From contig JAJFIQ010000006.1 in assembly GCA_021774785.1 (NCBI GenBank), positions 1-64,000 of the forward strand: a stretch of 64,000 nucleotides of DNA, given 5' to 3'. This DNA is from Emcibacter sp. Lineage in GTDB: Bacteria > Pseudomonadota > Alphaproteobacteria > Sphingomonadales > Emcibacteraceae. Positions 19,058-27,810 of this stretch are shown here, piece after piece (the stretch's first letter is position 1; each line of letters begins with the position of its first letter). The notes beneath the pieces were generated by a model. That model searched no databases and was not told the origin of the DNA. It saw only the letters and a list, made by a program, of their open reading frames with translations. The translations under genes were made by a program, and so were the position numbers.

Positions 19058-21295
19058 ATGACTGCAGTTCAATTAAACAGACGCTCTTTCCTGTCTTACA
19101 GCTTTATGTCCGGCGCCCTGATTGTCAGTGCTCCTTCCCTTATCTTTAGCAACCCGCTTAATGCCGCTGAGGCAGAGGATGATAAAACCATCTCGCCACT
19201 CATTCAGATTAATGAAGATAATAGTCTGGTTTTCTTTAACCCCTCCCCGGATATGGGACAGGGGGTTCATACATCACTCGCCATGCTATTCATTGAAGAA
19301 ATGGATGCTGATTTTGATCTGGTATCTGTGAAATCCCTCTCCTACGGCCTTAGGCGCAATGAAGATGGCAAGATAACCTGGAAAGCCGTGCCCCAATTTT
19401 CCGGTGGTTCCACAAGTGTCCCCAGAAACTGGCCCCTGTTACGTCAAGCTGGGGCTGTTGCACGGCAATTGCTGCTACAAGCCGGTGCCAAACATTTTGA
19501 TACGGATATATCCAAACTCAAAACAGAAAAATCCTATGTCATAAACAATAACGGCAAGCGTATTTCTTACGGTGAACTTGCCCGCGCTGCCGGGGCGGAA
19601 TATTTAAAGAAAGACTTTATGCCTGAGTTGAAAAACCGCAAAGACTGGTCTGTTATTGGTAAAGCACAAAAACAGAAGGATACAAGGGACATTGTGACGG
19701 GCAAGCCACTTTATGGCATGGACATGGACTATCCCGGTGCCAAGGTGGCGGTCATGGCACGGTCACCCTATCTGGATGGATATGTGGAATCCGTCGATGA
19801 TACGGCGGCCCGCGCCCTAGATGGTGTGGTTGATATTGTGGTTCTGGACAGACCGGACACAGATAAATTTTATACATATCTAGCCGCAGGCATTGCTGTC
19901 ATTGCGGACAGCTTCTGGATCGCACTCAAGGCACGTGATCTATTGAAAATTACATGGAATAAAGGCCCCCATTCAGAAGAAAGTTCTGCCAGTCTGCGGC
20001 AGCAATGTGACGATCTTCTCAAAACCAACGGCCAGATTGTCCGCAGTGATGGCAATTTTGATATGGCCATTGCTAAAGCCGACAAGATCATCACCCGCAC
20101 CTATAAGTTACCGCTGGTATCCCATGCCCAGTTAGAACCACAGAATTGCATCGCCCATGTACGCAAAGACAATGTGACAATCATTGGCCCCATGCAAAGT
20201 CCCGGCAGCGCCTCTCGCCTTGCGGCGGGTATCACGGGCCTTGACCGTTTAAATTTTGATATTCGCTATACCCGGCTTGGTGGTGGTTTTGGCCGACGCC
20301 TAACCAGCGACCATGCGGCAGAGGCGGTTACAATTTCAAAACTGTCTGGACTTCCCATAAAACTTATCTGGACCCGTGAAGATGACCTTTCCCATGATTT
20401 TTACCGGCCCATGGGTCATCATGAAATGACTGCGGCCTTTGACAAACATGGCAAGATGACAGCCTGGGCGCACCGTCTGGCCGGAACGCCGAAACATCAT
20501 CGCCGCAACGGCGAAACGCCGGAAGAATATTTTAGCTCAGATCTCTATATTGATGATTTCCCCGCAGGGTTGGTCGATAACCTGAAAGTTGAATATTTCA
20601 TTGCCAAATCGGGAACCCCGCAAGGAAGCTGGCGTGCCCCCGCCCATACGGCAAATGCCTTTGTGGTACAAAGCTTCATGGATGAGATCGCCGATGAACT
20701 TGATGAGGACCCTTTGACCCTTAGACTGAGGTTGCTCGGGCCGGCCAGAGAAATGAAATACGATCAGCATGGCGGACCAATCTATGATACCGGGCGTATG
20801 ACCAATGTTTTACAGCAAGCGGCCAAGCTCGCCGGATGGGGCAAAGAAATACCAGAAGGCCGCGCACAGGGCATTGCCGGACATTTTACTTTCGGCGGCT
20901 ACTGTGCCCTTGTGGCTGAGGTGGAATTAATGCCGGACAACCAGTTTAAAGTCCATAAAGTTAGTGGTGCTATTGATGTGGGGATAGTTGTTAATCCGGC
21001 GGGCGTTCTTGCCCAAATGGAAGGTGGCATTAATGACGGCCTGAGTGCCGCACTGGGACAGGAGGTTCAAATAGAAGGGGGACAAATGATCAATGATAAC
21101 TTTGACCGCTATCATATGATGCGCTTGGCACAGTCGGTGCCGGTGATCGATGTCCATATTGTCGACAGCGAAGCCAATCCATCCGGCATGGGTGAAATGT
21201 CACTGCCGCCACTTGCCCCTGCTGTAACCAATGCTATCGTGCGCGCGGGTGGAAAAAGGCACCGCTCCCACCCCTTGCAGCCCGTAAAACTATAA
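19058..21295 (+). CDS. Molybdopterin-binding large subunit, IorB-like, Tat-exported
   Basis: This 745-residue molybdenum hydroxylase subunit starts with a twin-arginine signal (NRRSFLSYS, then a hydrophobic stretch), so the enzyme is probably periplasmic. Xanthine-oxidase-family motifs include GGGFGRRL in the Mo-binding part and GSWRAPAHTANAF. The E of the C-terminal GEMSLPPLAPA is the usual catalytic base. ATG 19058 was chosen because the Tat motif starts right after it and AAAGG precedes it. Family members hydroxylate N-heterocycles or oxidise aldehydes; the substrate here is unknown. No c-type cytochrome partner or maturation gene is adjacent. Confidence 0.88.
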   Translation: MTAVQLNRRSFLSYSFMSGALIVSAPSLIFSNPLNAAEAEDDKTISPLIQINEDNSLVFFNPSPDMGQGVHTSLAMLFIEEMDADFDLVSVKSLSYGLRRNEDGKITWKAVPQFSGGSTSVPRNWPLLRQAGAVARQLLLQAGAKHFDTDISKLKTEKSYVINNNGKRISYGELARAAGAEYLKKDFMPELKNRKDWSVIGKAQKQKDTRDIVTGKPLYGMDMDYPGAKVAVMARSPYLDGYVESVDDTAARALDGVVDIVVLDRPDTDKFYTYLAAGIAVIADSFWIALKARDLLKITWNKGPHSEESSASLRQQCDDLLKTNGQIVRSDGNFDMAIAKADKIITRTYKLPLVSHAQLEPQNCIAHVRKDNVTIIGPMQSPGSASRLAAGITGLDRLNFDIRYTRLGGGFGRRLTSDHAAEAVTISKLSGLPIKLIWTREDDLSHDFYRPMGHHEMTAAFDKHGKMTAWAHRLAGTPKHHRRNGETPEEYFSSDLYIDDFPAGLVDNLKVEYFIAKSGTPQGSWRAPAHTANAFVVQSFMDEIADELDEDPLTLRLRLLGPAREMKYDQHGGPIYDTGRMTNVLQQAAKLAGWGKEIPEGRAQGIAGHFTFGGYCALVAEVELMPDNQFKVHKVSGAIDVGIVVNPAGVLAQMEGGINDGLSAALGQEVQIEGGQMINDNFDRYHMMRLAQSVPVIDVHIVDSEANPSGMGEMSLPPLAPAVTNAIVRAGGKRHRSHPLQPVKL

Positions 21296-21371
21296 AAGCA
21301 TCATGATTTAACATACGGTTGAGTTGTTTTGAATGAGACAGTTGATGGTACGGCTCTCTCACTTTATCAAT

Positions 21372-21845
21372 TTACATTTTACTATGATCCATATGGTTAC
21401 TATGATCCATTTGGGTTGGTGCTTTTTTCATTACCTTGGCAACAACAGGAACCCTTCCGGCATTCGCAAACTTCAGGACTAAGGGGAATTCATCTCCCTG
21501 AGAAAATTTCATACTTAAGCCGAATACCATAAGATGGTAGCCCCCTGGCTCCACCTTTAATTTACTATTTGCCGCAACAGGAATATCTTTCACCTGTATC
21601 ATTTTCATAACACCATCCTGATTTTTATGTGTATGCATCTCAATACGCTTTGCGAGAGCTGATACCACTTTGATGAGCTTATCCGGCTCGTTGGCTTCAT
21701 TATTAATGGTGAAATACACGGCGGAGGGGCGATTTTCCAATACAACAGGTCGCGTCCAAGCGTCTTCTATGGTTAGTTTCTTTTCGCCAGCAAAAGAAAA
21801 ATGAACGGTGCTAATAATAATCATAATAGAAAGAAAAAATTTCAC
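21372..21845 (-). CDS. PCu(A)C periplasmic copper chaperone
   Basis: This 157-residue protein has a signal peptide (cleaved after FSFAG) and the PCu(A)C copper site: H and M in EMHTHKNQDGVMKM and H-x-M in GGYHLMVFG. The tail is a short His/Met-rich repeat (MDHSNHMDHSKM) encoded by near-repeated DNA at 21383-21415. It delivers Cu(I) to the CuA centre of cytochrome oxidase. It stands alone, convergent with the iorB-like gene. Confidence 0.93.
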   Translation of the reverse strand: MKFFLSIMIIISTVHFSFAGEKKLTIEDAWTRPVVLENRPSAVYFTINNEANEPDKLIKVVSALAKRIEMHTHKNQDGVMKMIQVKDIPVAANSKLKVEPGGYHLMVFGLSMKFSQGDEFPLVLKFANAGRVPVVAKVMKKAPTQMDHSNHMDHSKM

Positions 21846-21946
21846 TATGTCATTCCTTAAAAATTAAAATATTACCCAGAGTAATTTTTTTTACAGCCCG
21901 ATGACAAGGCAAAAAATAAGAAAACTTAATATATACCCTTGCAGTG

Positions 21947-21976
21947 CTTGAAAATGGCCTTATATAAGCTCCATGA
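21947..21976 (+). promoter_or_regulatory. RpoH (sigma-32)-type promoter of dnaK
   Basis: CTTGAAA at 21947-21953, a 15-base spacer and CTCCATGA at 21969-21976 match the heat-shock consensus. Predicted start is about 21984, giving a ~46-base leader before dnaK. Confidence 0.6.
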
Positions 21977-22029
21977 ACTTATGAACGTAATTTACGGACA
22001 AATGTGTCCGGTAGAAAATAGAGGATAGT

Positions 22030-23943
22030 ATGGGTAAAGTAATCGGAATTGACTTGGGTACCACAAATTCGTGTATCTCAATCATGGATGGCTCGAAGCC
22101 AAAAGTTATCGAAAATGCAGAAGGCGGAAGAACAACCCCTTCTATGGTCGCTTTCACTTCAGATGGTGAAAGACTGGTAGGACAGCCTGCAAAACGTCAG
22201 GCCGTCACTAATGCAGAGAATACGCTTTTTGCCATCAAGCGGCTCATAGGCCGGACCTTTGATGACAAAGCCACACAAAAAGACATCGAAATGGTGCCTT
22301 ACAAAATTATCAAATCAGACAGTGGCGATGCTTGGGTTGAAGCCCAAGGCGAAGATTACAGCCCCAGTCAGGTTTCTGCCTTTATCTTGCAGAAAATGAA
22401 GGAAACTGCCGAAGAATATCTTGGCGAAGGTGTGACACAGGCTGTCATCACGGTTCCTGCTTATTTCAACGATGCCCAGCGTCAGGCCACCAAAGATGCC
22501 GGTAAAATCGCCGGACTGGAAGTCCTTCGTATCATCAATGAACCAACTGCCGCTGCTCTCGCTTACGGCATGGAAAAGGAAGACGGCAAAACTATCGCTG
22601 TGTTTGACCTTGGTGGTGGAACTTTCGACGTATCCATCCTTGAAATTGGTGACGGTGTGTTTGAGGTCAAATCCACAAACGGCGATACATTCCTTGGCGG
22701 TGAAGATTTTGACATGCGTCTTGTGGAATATCTTGCCACTGAATTCAAGAAAGAACAGGGCATCGACCTGAAGGCCGATAATATGGCACTACAACGGTTG
22801 AAAGAAGCCGCTGAAAAAGCCAAAATTGAACTTTCCAGTGCCCAGCAGACCGAGATCAACCTGCCGTTCATAACAGCAGATGCCTCTGGTCCGAAACATT
22901 TGACGCTGAAACTGACCCGCGCCAAATTTGAAGAACTGGTAAAAGACTTTATTCAACGGACAATCGCCCCTTGCAAAGCAGCCCTGAAAGACGCTGGCCT
23001 TACCGCTGGTGAAATTGACGAAGTTGTTATGGTCGGCGGTATGACCCGTATGCCAAAAATTACCGAAGTGGTAAAAGATTTCTTTGGTCGCGAACCTCAT
23101 AAGGGTGTGAACCCGGACGAAGTTGTTGCTATGGGTGCTGCTATTCAGGCGGGCGTACTGCAAGGTGATGTGAAAGATGTACTACTTCTTGATGTGACAC
23201 CATTGTCATTGGGCATTGAAACATTGGGCGGTGTGTTTACGCGCCTTATTGACCGCAATACAACGATTCCCACCAAGAAGTCCCAGACTTTCTCCACCGC
23301 AGAGGACAATCAGTCCGCAGTGACCATCCGGGTTTTCCAGGGTGAACGCGAAATGGCCGCTGACAATAAAATGCTTGGTCAGTTTGATCTGGTTGGCATT
23401 CCGGCGGCACCACGTGGTATTCCGCAAGTGGAAGTAACATTCGACATTGATGCCAACGGTATCGTCAATGTTTCCGCCAAGGATAAAGGCACAGGCAAGG
23501 AACAGCAGATTCGTATTCAGGCCTCTGGTGGTTTAAGTGATGACGACATCGAAAAAATGGTTAAGGAAGCCGAAGCCAATGCCGAAGACGACAAAAAACG
23601 TCGTGCTTTAGTCGAGGCCCGTAATCAGGCCGAAGGGACCGCTCATTCAGCAGAAACTCAGCTGAAAGAACATGGCGACAAAATTGATGCTGCCGATAAA
23701 ACAGCCATCGAAGATGCCATCAAGGCCGTGAAAGAGGTTGCTGAAAAAGACGATGTGGAAGCCATCAATGCCGCTTTGGAAACATTGCAACAGGCATCCA
23801 TGAAGCTTGGTGAAGCCATTTACAAGGATCAGGCTGATGCAGCGGGCGACGCCCCACAGGGGGAAGACGAAGCTCCGTCCGGCGCGACAGATGATGATGT
23901 GGTTGATGCTGACTTTGAAGAAGTTGATGACGACAAAAAATAA
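22030..23943 (+). CDS. dnaK: Molecular chaperone DnaK (Hsp70)
   Basis: This 637-residue Hsp70 begins [14 protein letters not shown] and contains the phosphate loops [15 protein letters not shown] and VGGMTRMPK. The substrate-binding domain starts at [16 protein letters not shown], and the acidic C-terminus ends EEVDDDKK. It is an ATP-dependent chaperone working with DnaJ and GrpE. It is followed by dnaJ after 109 bases containing a hairpin. Confidence 0.98.
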   Translation: MGKVIGIDLGTTNSCISIMDGSKPKVIENAEGGRTTPSMVAFTSDGERLVGQPAKRQAVTNAENTLFAIKRLIGRTFDDKATQKDIEMVPYKIIKSDSGDAWVEAQGEDYSPSQVSAFILQKMKETAEEYLGEGVTQAVITVPAYFNDAQRQATKDAGKIAGLEVLRIINEPTAAALAYGMEKEDGKTIAVFDLGGGTFDVSILEIGDGVFEVKSTNGDTFLGGEDFDMRLVEYLATEFKKEQGIDLKADNMALQRLKEAAEKAKIELSSAQQTEINLPFITADASGPKHLTLKLTRAKFEELVKDFIQRTIAPCKAALKDAGLTAGEIDEVVMVGGMTRMPKITEVVKDFFGREPHKGVNPDEVVAMGAAIQAGVLQGDVKDVLLLDVTPLSLGIETLGGVFTRLIDRNTTIPTKKSQTFSTAEDNQSAVTIRVFQGEREMAADNKMLGQFDLVGIPAAPRGIPQVEVTFDIDANGIVNVSAKDKGTGKEQQIRIQASGGLSDDDIEKMVKEAEANAEDDKKRRALVEARNQAEGTAHSAETQLKEHGDKIDAADKTAIEDAIKAVKEVAEKDDVEAINAALETLQQASMKLGEAIYKDQADAAGDAPQGEDEAPSGATDDDVVDADFEEVDDDKK

Positions 23944-23994
23944 TTTGATCTTAATGATTGGATTATATATTCATCACATATAAAAGTGACTTGT

Positions 23995-24021
23995 TGCCGT
24001 TCTGCCCTTCGCAGAACGGCA
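23995..24021 (+). terminator. dnaK-dnaJ intergenic hairpin
   Basis: TGCCGTTCTGC (23995-24005) and GCAGAACGGCA (24011-24021) form a perfect 11-bp stem with a 5-base loop. No U-run follows, so it may be a partial attenuator or an mRNA-stabilising element setting the DnaK:DnaJ ratio rather than a full terminator. Confidence 0.6.
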
Positions 24022-24052
24022 TACACATATTAGGTAGAATACCGGAATTATC

Positions 24053-25183
24053 ATGGCGAAGACCTGTTTTTATGACATACTTGAAGTAGAACGCGGCGTA
24101 TCGACGACCGACCTCAAGAAATCCTATCGCAAGAAAGCCATGCGGTATCACCCTGACCGTAACCATGATGATGCGGAAGCTGAAGCTAAATTCAAGGAAG
24201 TTAGCGAAGCTTACGAAATCCTGAAAGATAACCAGAAACGGGCCGCCTATGATCAGTATGGTCATGCTGCCTTTGAAAATGGCGGGATGGGTCAAGGTGG
24301 CATGGGTGGTGGCGGCTTTGACAGCGCTTTCTCCGATATTTTTGAAGACCTATTTGGTATGGGTGGCGGTGGTAGAGGAAGACGAAGCAGTCAACCCAGT
24401 CGTGGTGCTGACCTGCGGTATAACCTGACTATCACGTTGGAAGATGCTTTCTCGGGCAAGGAAGAGAAAATTACTATTCCGACCACGGTGTCATGCGGTG
24501 ATTGTGATGGCACCGGTGCCGAGGAAGGATCCAAGCCGGAAACCTGTACCAGTTGCGGTGGTGTTGGCAAAGTCAGAACCCAACAGGGCTTCTTTACGGT
24601 TGAACGCACCTGTCCCACATGTCAGGGTCAGGGCCAGGTCATTTCCAAACCTTGCGGTGGATGTCACGGCGTAGGCAATAAACAGAAAAAAAAATCCCTG
24701 TCCGTTAAAATACCTGCGGGTGTTGAGGATGGTACAAGAATTCGCCTCCAGGGTGAAGGTGAATGCGGACCACACAACGGTCCCTGCGGCGATCTGTATA
24801 TTTTCATTTCTATTGAATATCATCCCATATTTCAACGGGACGGCTCGACCATATTCTGTAATGTTCCCATTGCACTGACAACGGCAGCACTGGGCGGGGA
24901 AATCAATGTTCCCACCGTTAACGGCAAAAAGGCCAAGGTGAAGATCAATGCCGGCAACCAAACCGGCAAACAATACCGTCTGCGCGGCAAAGGTATGCCG
25001 GTGCTTCATTCACAGCAATTTGGTGATATGGTCATTCAAACAGCCGTAGAAACGCCTGTTGATATGACCAAGAAGCAGAAAGAACTACTGCGGGCCTTCG
25101 CCGATGAATGCGGTGACAATGTCAGCCCGGAATCTTCAGGCTTCTTTGATAAAGTCAAAGAACTGTGGGACGATCTAACCTGA
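24053..25183 (+). CDS. dnaJ: Co-chaperone DnaJ (Hsp40)
   Basis: This 376-residue class I J-protein has a J domain with YHPDRN (HPD present), a Gly-rich linker, four zinc-binding CxxCxGxG-type repeats ([32 protein letters not shown]), and a C-terminal substrate-binding region. It stimulates DnaK ATPase. It is expressed with dnaK from the heat-shock promoter. Confidence 0.98.
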   Translation: MAKTCFYDILEVERGVSTTDLKKSYRKKAMRYHPDRNHDDAEAEAKFKEVSEAYEILKDNQKRAAYDQYGHAAFENGGMGQGGMGGGGFDSAFSDIFEDLFGMGGGGRGRRSSQPSRGADLRYNLTITLEDAFSGKEEKITIPTTVSCGDCDGTGAEEGSKPETCTSCGGVGKVRTQQGFFTVERTCPTCQGQGQVISKPCGGCHGVGNKQKKKSLSVKIPAGVEDGTRIRLQGEGECGPHNGPCGDLYIFISIEYHPIFQRDGSTIFCNVPIALTTAALGGEINVPTVNGKKAKVKINAGNQTGKQYRLRGKGMPVLHSQQFGDMVIQTAVETPVDMTKKQKELLRAFADECGDNVSPESSGFFDKVKELWDDLT

Positions 25184-25211
25184 TTTTAGGGTCCAGATTT
25201 TACTTATATAA

Positions 25212-25595
25212 TCATGTAAGCTTCATAACCACCCCTATCAACGCCCCTATTGCCAGTATATAGCTCGGCCATGTTGTTAATACTGCCCCAACAATACGTT
25301 TTTCCCCGTCCTTTTTGTAGCCAAAGAAATAAACAATCCGGCCAATCAAAAAGACACTTCCAATGACCGCCGCCCATGATTCGCTCATATAATAGGCAAA
25401 GCCATAGATTGCAGGAATGAACAACACAAGCTGCTCGGTGGTATTAACCTGAATACGATGAAGTCTCTCCCATTTTGCATTTCCCGTGGTAGCCGGTGCG
25501 TTAACAGCATATTTATTTCTTGTTGCCCCAACAATAAGGATGAAGATCATATATTCCAGCAATGCAGTAACGATGACTAAATATACGTAATCCAT
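25212..25595 (-). CDS. MAPEG-family membrane protein
   Basis: This 127-residue protein has four membrane helices and MAPEG features (ERLHRIQVNTTEQLVLFIPAIYGFA, GRIVYFFGY). MAPEG proteins include glutathione transferases and peroxidases; the bacterial members are poorly defined. ATG 25595 is preferred because GGAAAA precedes it; an upstream in-frame start at 25643 would overlap the SRPBCC gene. It is downstream of the ArsR-SRPBCC genes on the same strand. Confidence 0.85.
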   Translation of the reverse strand: MDYVYLVIVTALLEYMIFILIVGATRNKYAVNAPATTGNAKWERLHRIQVNTTEQLVLFIPAIYGFAYYMSESWAAVIGSVFLIGRIVYFFGYKKDGEKRIVGAVLTTWPSYILAIGALIGVVMKLT

Positions 25596-25635
25596 TGATT
25601 TTCCTTTTATTAGTTCGATTTTTCTAAAAGAGGTT

Positions 25636-26061
25636 TCAGGCAATTACAGACCGTAGACTTACCAGATGCTTGTCCCAGCCTTCGTCTAGGGCCATAAGTA
25701 GACCCATTGCTGCATCTCCTGCCGCTGCACTGATACCCTCATGGGTCAATGACAGTTTGGTCCCACCGCAACATTCTTCCAATGTCCAGGTAACCGTTGT
25801 CATCGCTCCCGCCAATGGTTTGATTGTGAAGCTGTATACAAGACATGAAGGTTTTTCCATCTTAAGAACAGAACCCCAGCAGATTTTTGTCACAGAACCA
25901 TCGTCTGCTTCTTGAATCAGGGCATATTCCTGATTTTCAGCCAAATCTGATTCAGCGGGATGAAACCAAAGAGCCAGTTTCTCTTTTTCAGTAAGAAATG
26001 CCCAAACTATTTCCCGTGATACGGCAAAAAAGACTGATTTGGTCAGTGTCATATTAGTCAT
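25636..26061 (-). CDS. SRPBCC/AHSA1-domain protein
   Basis: This 141-residue START/Bet v1-like protein of the AHSA1 group has FFAVSREIVWAFLTEKEKLALWFHP near the start and GWDKHLVSLRSVI near the end. Such proteins bind hydrophobic ligands and are often encoded beside an ArsR repressor, as here (14-base gap). Ligand unknown. AAGGA precedes the ATG. Confidence 0.88.
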   Translation of the reverse strand: MTNMTLTKSVFFAVSREIVWAFLTEKEKLALWFHPAESDLAENQEYALIQEADDGSVTKICWGSVLKMEKPSCLVYSFTIKPLAGAMTTVTWTLEECCGGTKLSLTHEGISAAAGDAAMGLLMALDEGWDKHLVSLRSVIA

Positions 26062-26075
26062 TCATATTTTCCTTT

Positions 26076-26399
26076 TTATTTAATATCATCATTTTCAATG
26101 GCTGTTCTCAACGCAACGAGTTTATCGTCCCAGAATTGATTAAAGTAATTGAGCCATTCGGTCGCAGATTTTAGTCCCAAAGGCTCAAGACGGTTAATAC
26201 GCTCACGTCCGCTGGACCGTACCGATATCAATCTGCCTTCTTCCAAAATGGTGAGATGTTTCTTAATCGCCCCTCTGGTCATATCGAAGCGATCAGAAAC
26301 TTCCCCGATAGTCATGTCTGCCCTGCTCAAATGCATGAGAATTTGACGCCGGGTAGGGTCGGCGAGCGCTCTGAACGCCCCCTGCTCTGCCGCAATCAT
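26076..26399 (-). CDS. ArsR-family HTH regulator
   Basis: This 107-residue winged-helix protein has FRALADPTRRQILMHLS and the recognition helix region FDMTRGAIKKHLTILEEGRLI. It lacks the ELCVCDL metal-binding cysteines, so it belongs to the non-metal ArsR subgroup paired with AHSA1-domain proteins. It overlaps the cupin gene stop by 4 bases and is probably in one unit with the genes on both sides. Confidence 0.9.
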   Translation of the reverse strand: MIAAEQGAFRALADPTRRQILMHLSRADMTIGEVSDRFDMTRGAIKKHLTILEEGRLISVRSSGRERINRLEPLGLKSATEWLNYFNQFWDDKLVALRTAIENDDIK

Positions 26400-26842
26400 T
26401 GTCCTATGGGCAAAAAGTCAAACTTGCCATCCTGATAAAGAAATGTGACACAATCCACATCGGAAACACATTTGCTGATGTGAGCCAGACCCGCCGGAAT
26501 TTTATAATAGGAACCAATTGGCAGCTCGACCTCCGTAGAGGGGTTGGCCCCAACGGCAATGTTGGCAATGGTGCCTTTGATAACCATCCCATACATATTT
26601 GCCTCTTTCACATGAGCGGGACTGATGAGACCAGCAGGCAACCTGACCATAGCCATATAAGCTTCATTAAAACGATCCCCTTGTAATGGAGCGAAGCTAA
26701 CACCTTCATTGGTTATCTCCCAATGCAGCTGTTTGGACGGCATATTGACAATTTGATCAGTAGCCACTGCATACGTACCTATGTCTAATGCACATAATGA
26801 AACGGTGAATATTAAACCAGTCATAAATTTTAGTGATAGCAT
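26396..26842 (-). CDS. Secreted cupin-like protein
   Basis: This 148-residue protein has a signal peptide (about residues 1-25) and a cupin/ChrR-like beta-barrel pattern (GLISPAHVKEANMYGMVIKGTI, IGSYYKIPAGLAHISKCV). Metal-ligand spacing is incomplete by eye, so enzyme function is uncertain. ATG 26842 was chosen because AAGGA lies about 7 bases upstream. That ribosome site sits at the foot of a perfect 22-bp inverted repeat. It is the first gene of the cupin-arsR-SRPBCC-MAPEG run. Confidence 0.65.
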   Translation of the reverse strand: MLSLKFMTGLIFTVSLCALDIGTYAVATDQIVNMPSKQLHWEITNEGVSFAPLQGDRFNEAYMAMVRLPAGLISPAHVKEANMYGMVIKGTIANIAVGANPSTEVELPIGSYYKIPAGLAHISKCVSDVDCVTFLYQDGKFDFLPIGQ

Positions 26843-26850
26843 ATCATTTT

Positions 26851-26909
26851 CCTTGACGTAATACCTTTTGGTATCACTATACATAACACCAAAAGGTATT
26901 ACGTCAAGG
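26851..26909. repeat. Perfect 22-bp inverted repeat upstream of cupin gene
   Basis: The arms at 26851-26872 and 26888-26909 are exact reverse complements with a 15-base spacer. Each arm contains TTGACG and an ACC-N4-GGT core. The left arm holds the start of the cupin Shine-Dalgarno, so in the minus-strand mRNA the stem could hide it; alternatively it is a two-site operator. Confidence 0.8.
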
Positions 26910-27117
26910 GGTTTTATAATTTTTCTCTATCATTAGCGAAAAGCGACTTCACTGCAGAAGGAAAAATTTTCTATTGGGGAACTCTATTGACAAAAGCAAC
27001 GGATGGTACTTATGACGAAAACACACATTCACTAACCCCCCAGCTTTTTGAAATCAAGGGCAATTTCAATAGATAACTTAATATCCATCTTATATTGAGA
27101 AATATTGACAGTATGAC

Positions 27118-27597
27118 TTAGGCTTCAATATCCGTAAGACCTTTTTTAAAATCACTAAAGGTATCAATCAGACCGTCAAGCTTATCTTTATCTATGCCAC
27201 CCAGAAGCTCATCGACCCATTCTTTGTGAATTACTATGGCATGTTTTAAGGTCTTGCGCCCCTCACTGGTCATGGCAACACTATATACGCGCCTGTCTGT
27301 GGGTAATGCCCATTTTTCCACCAGTCCGTCCTTCATAAGGCGACTGACCATGCCCGTAGTATTGGCATTTGACACCAGCAGCATACGTGACAGTTCACTC
27401 ATAGTGATGACACCGCCCGGTGTACGGTCAATGGCTACCAATACGTCAAATTTTGCTAAAGTCAGTGGCGTATGTTGCTTCATACGTTTATTCAAAACCT
27501 GTACTACACGCGTCGAACTTGCCAGAACCCTAACCCAGAGCTGCAACATTTTTTGGTCTTCATTATCTATATTTTCTTTACTCATTTCCTGATTCAC
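27118..27597 (-). CDS. MarR-family transcriptional regulator
   Basis: This 159-residue winged-helix regulator has FDVLVAIDRTPGGVITMSELSRMLLVSNANTTGMVSRLMKDG-type helices followed by the wing DRRVYSVAMTSEG. It is divergent from the OYE-like gene. A perfect 9-bp inverted repeat 55 bases before its start (27652-27676) is a candidate operator. MarR proteins commonly sense aromatic carboxylates or CoA thioesters; the ligand is unknown. Confidence 0.92.
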   Translation of the reverse strand: MNQEMSKENIDNEDQKMLQLWVRVLASSTRVVQVLNKRMKQHTPLTLAKFDVLVAIDRTPGGVITMSELSRMLLVSNANTTGMVSRLMKDGLVEKWALPTDRRVYSVAMTSEGRKTLKHAIVIHKEWVDELLGGIDKDKLDGLIDTFSDFKKGLTDIEA

Positions 27598-27651
27598 CCA
27601 CTTTCAAAATCATTCAAAATACAATATTCAGAAAAGAATATTAGCCTTTTA

Positions 27652-27676
27652 GATATAAAATAAATTGTTTTATATC
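27652..27676. promoter_or_regulatory. Inverted-repeat operator candidate between marR and OYE gene
   Basis: GATATAAAA (27652-27660) and TTTTATATC (27668-27676) with a 7-base spacer form a perfect repeat in the divergent 213-base promoter region. Likely a MarR binding site (inference). Confidence 0.5.
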
Positions 27677-27758
27677 AAGTTCCTGAATAAATTTCTAATT
27701 AGCTCCCATTCAGCACTCTATAATAACAGTTTTTTTATTTAACGTGTTAAGTATTCTC

Positions 27759-27772
27759 TTTTAAGCTTAAAA
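27759..27772. promoter_or_regulatory. Palindrome TTTTAAGCTTAAAA before OYE gene
   Basis: A perfect 14-bp palindrome 38 bases before the OYE-like ATG. Close variants occur before the TonB receptor (37249-37262, 12/14) and in the kor/oah divergent region (40384-40397, 13/14), suggesting a shared operator. Confidence 0.5.
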
Positions 27773-27810
27773 TAACTATGTTACAGTAAAATTTAACACT
27801 GGGAAAAAGT

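Noticed and set aside
21900-22029. CIRCE element upstream of dnaK
   Set aside because: No GAGTGCTAA-like inverted repeat is present; the region instead fits an RpoH-type promoter.
26399-26686. 95-codon plus-strand ORF opposite the cupin gene
   Set aside because: Fully antisense to a better-supported gene with signal peptide and ribosome site; no recognisable domain.
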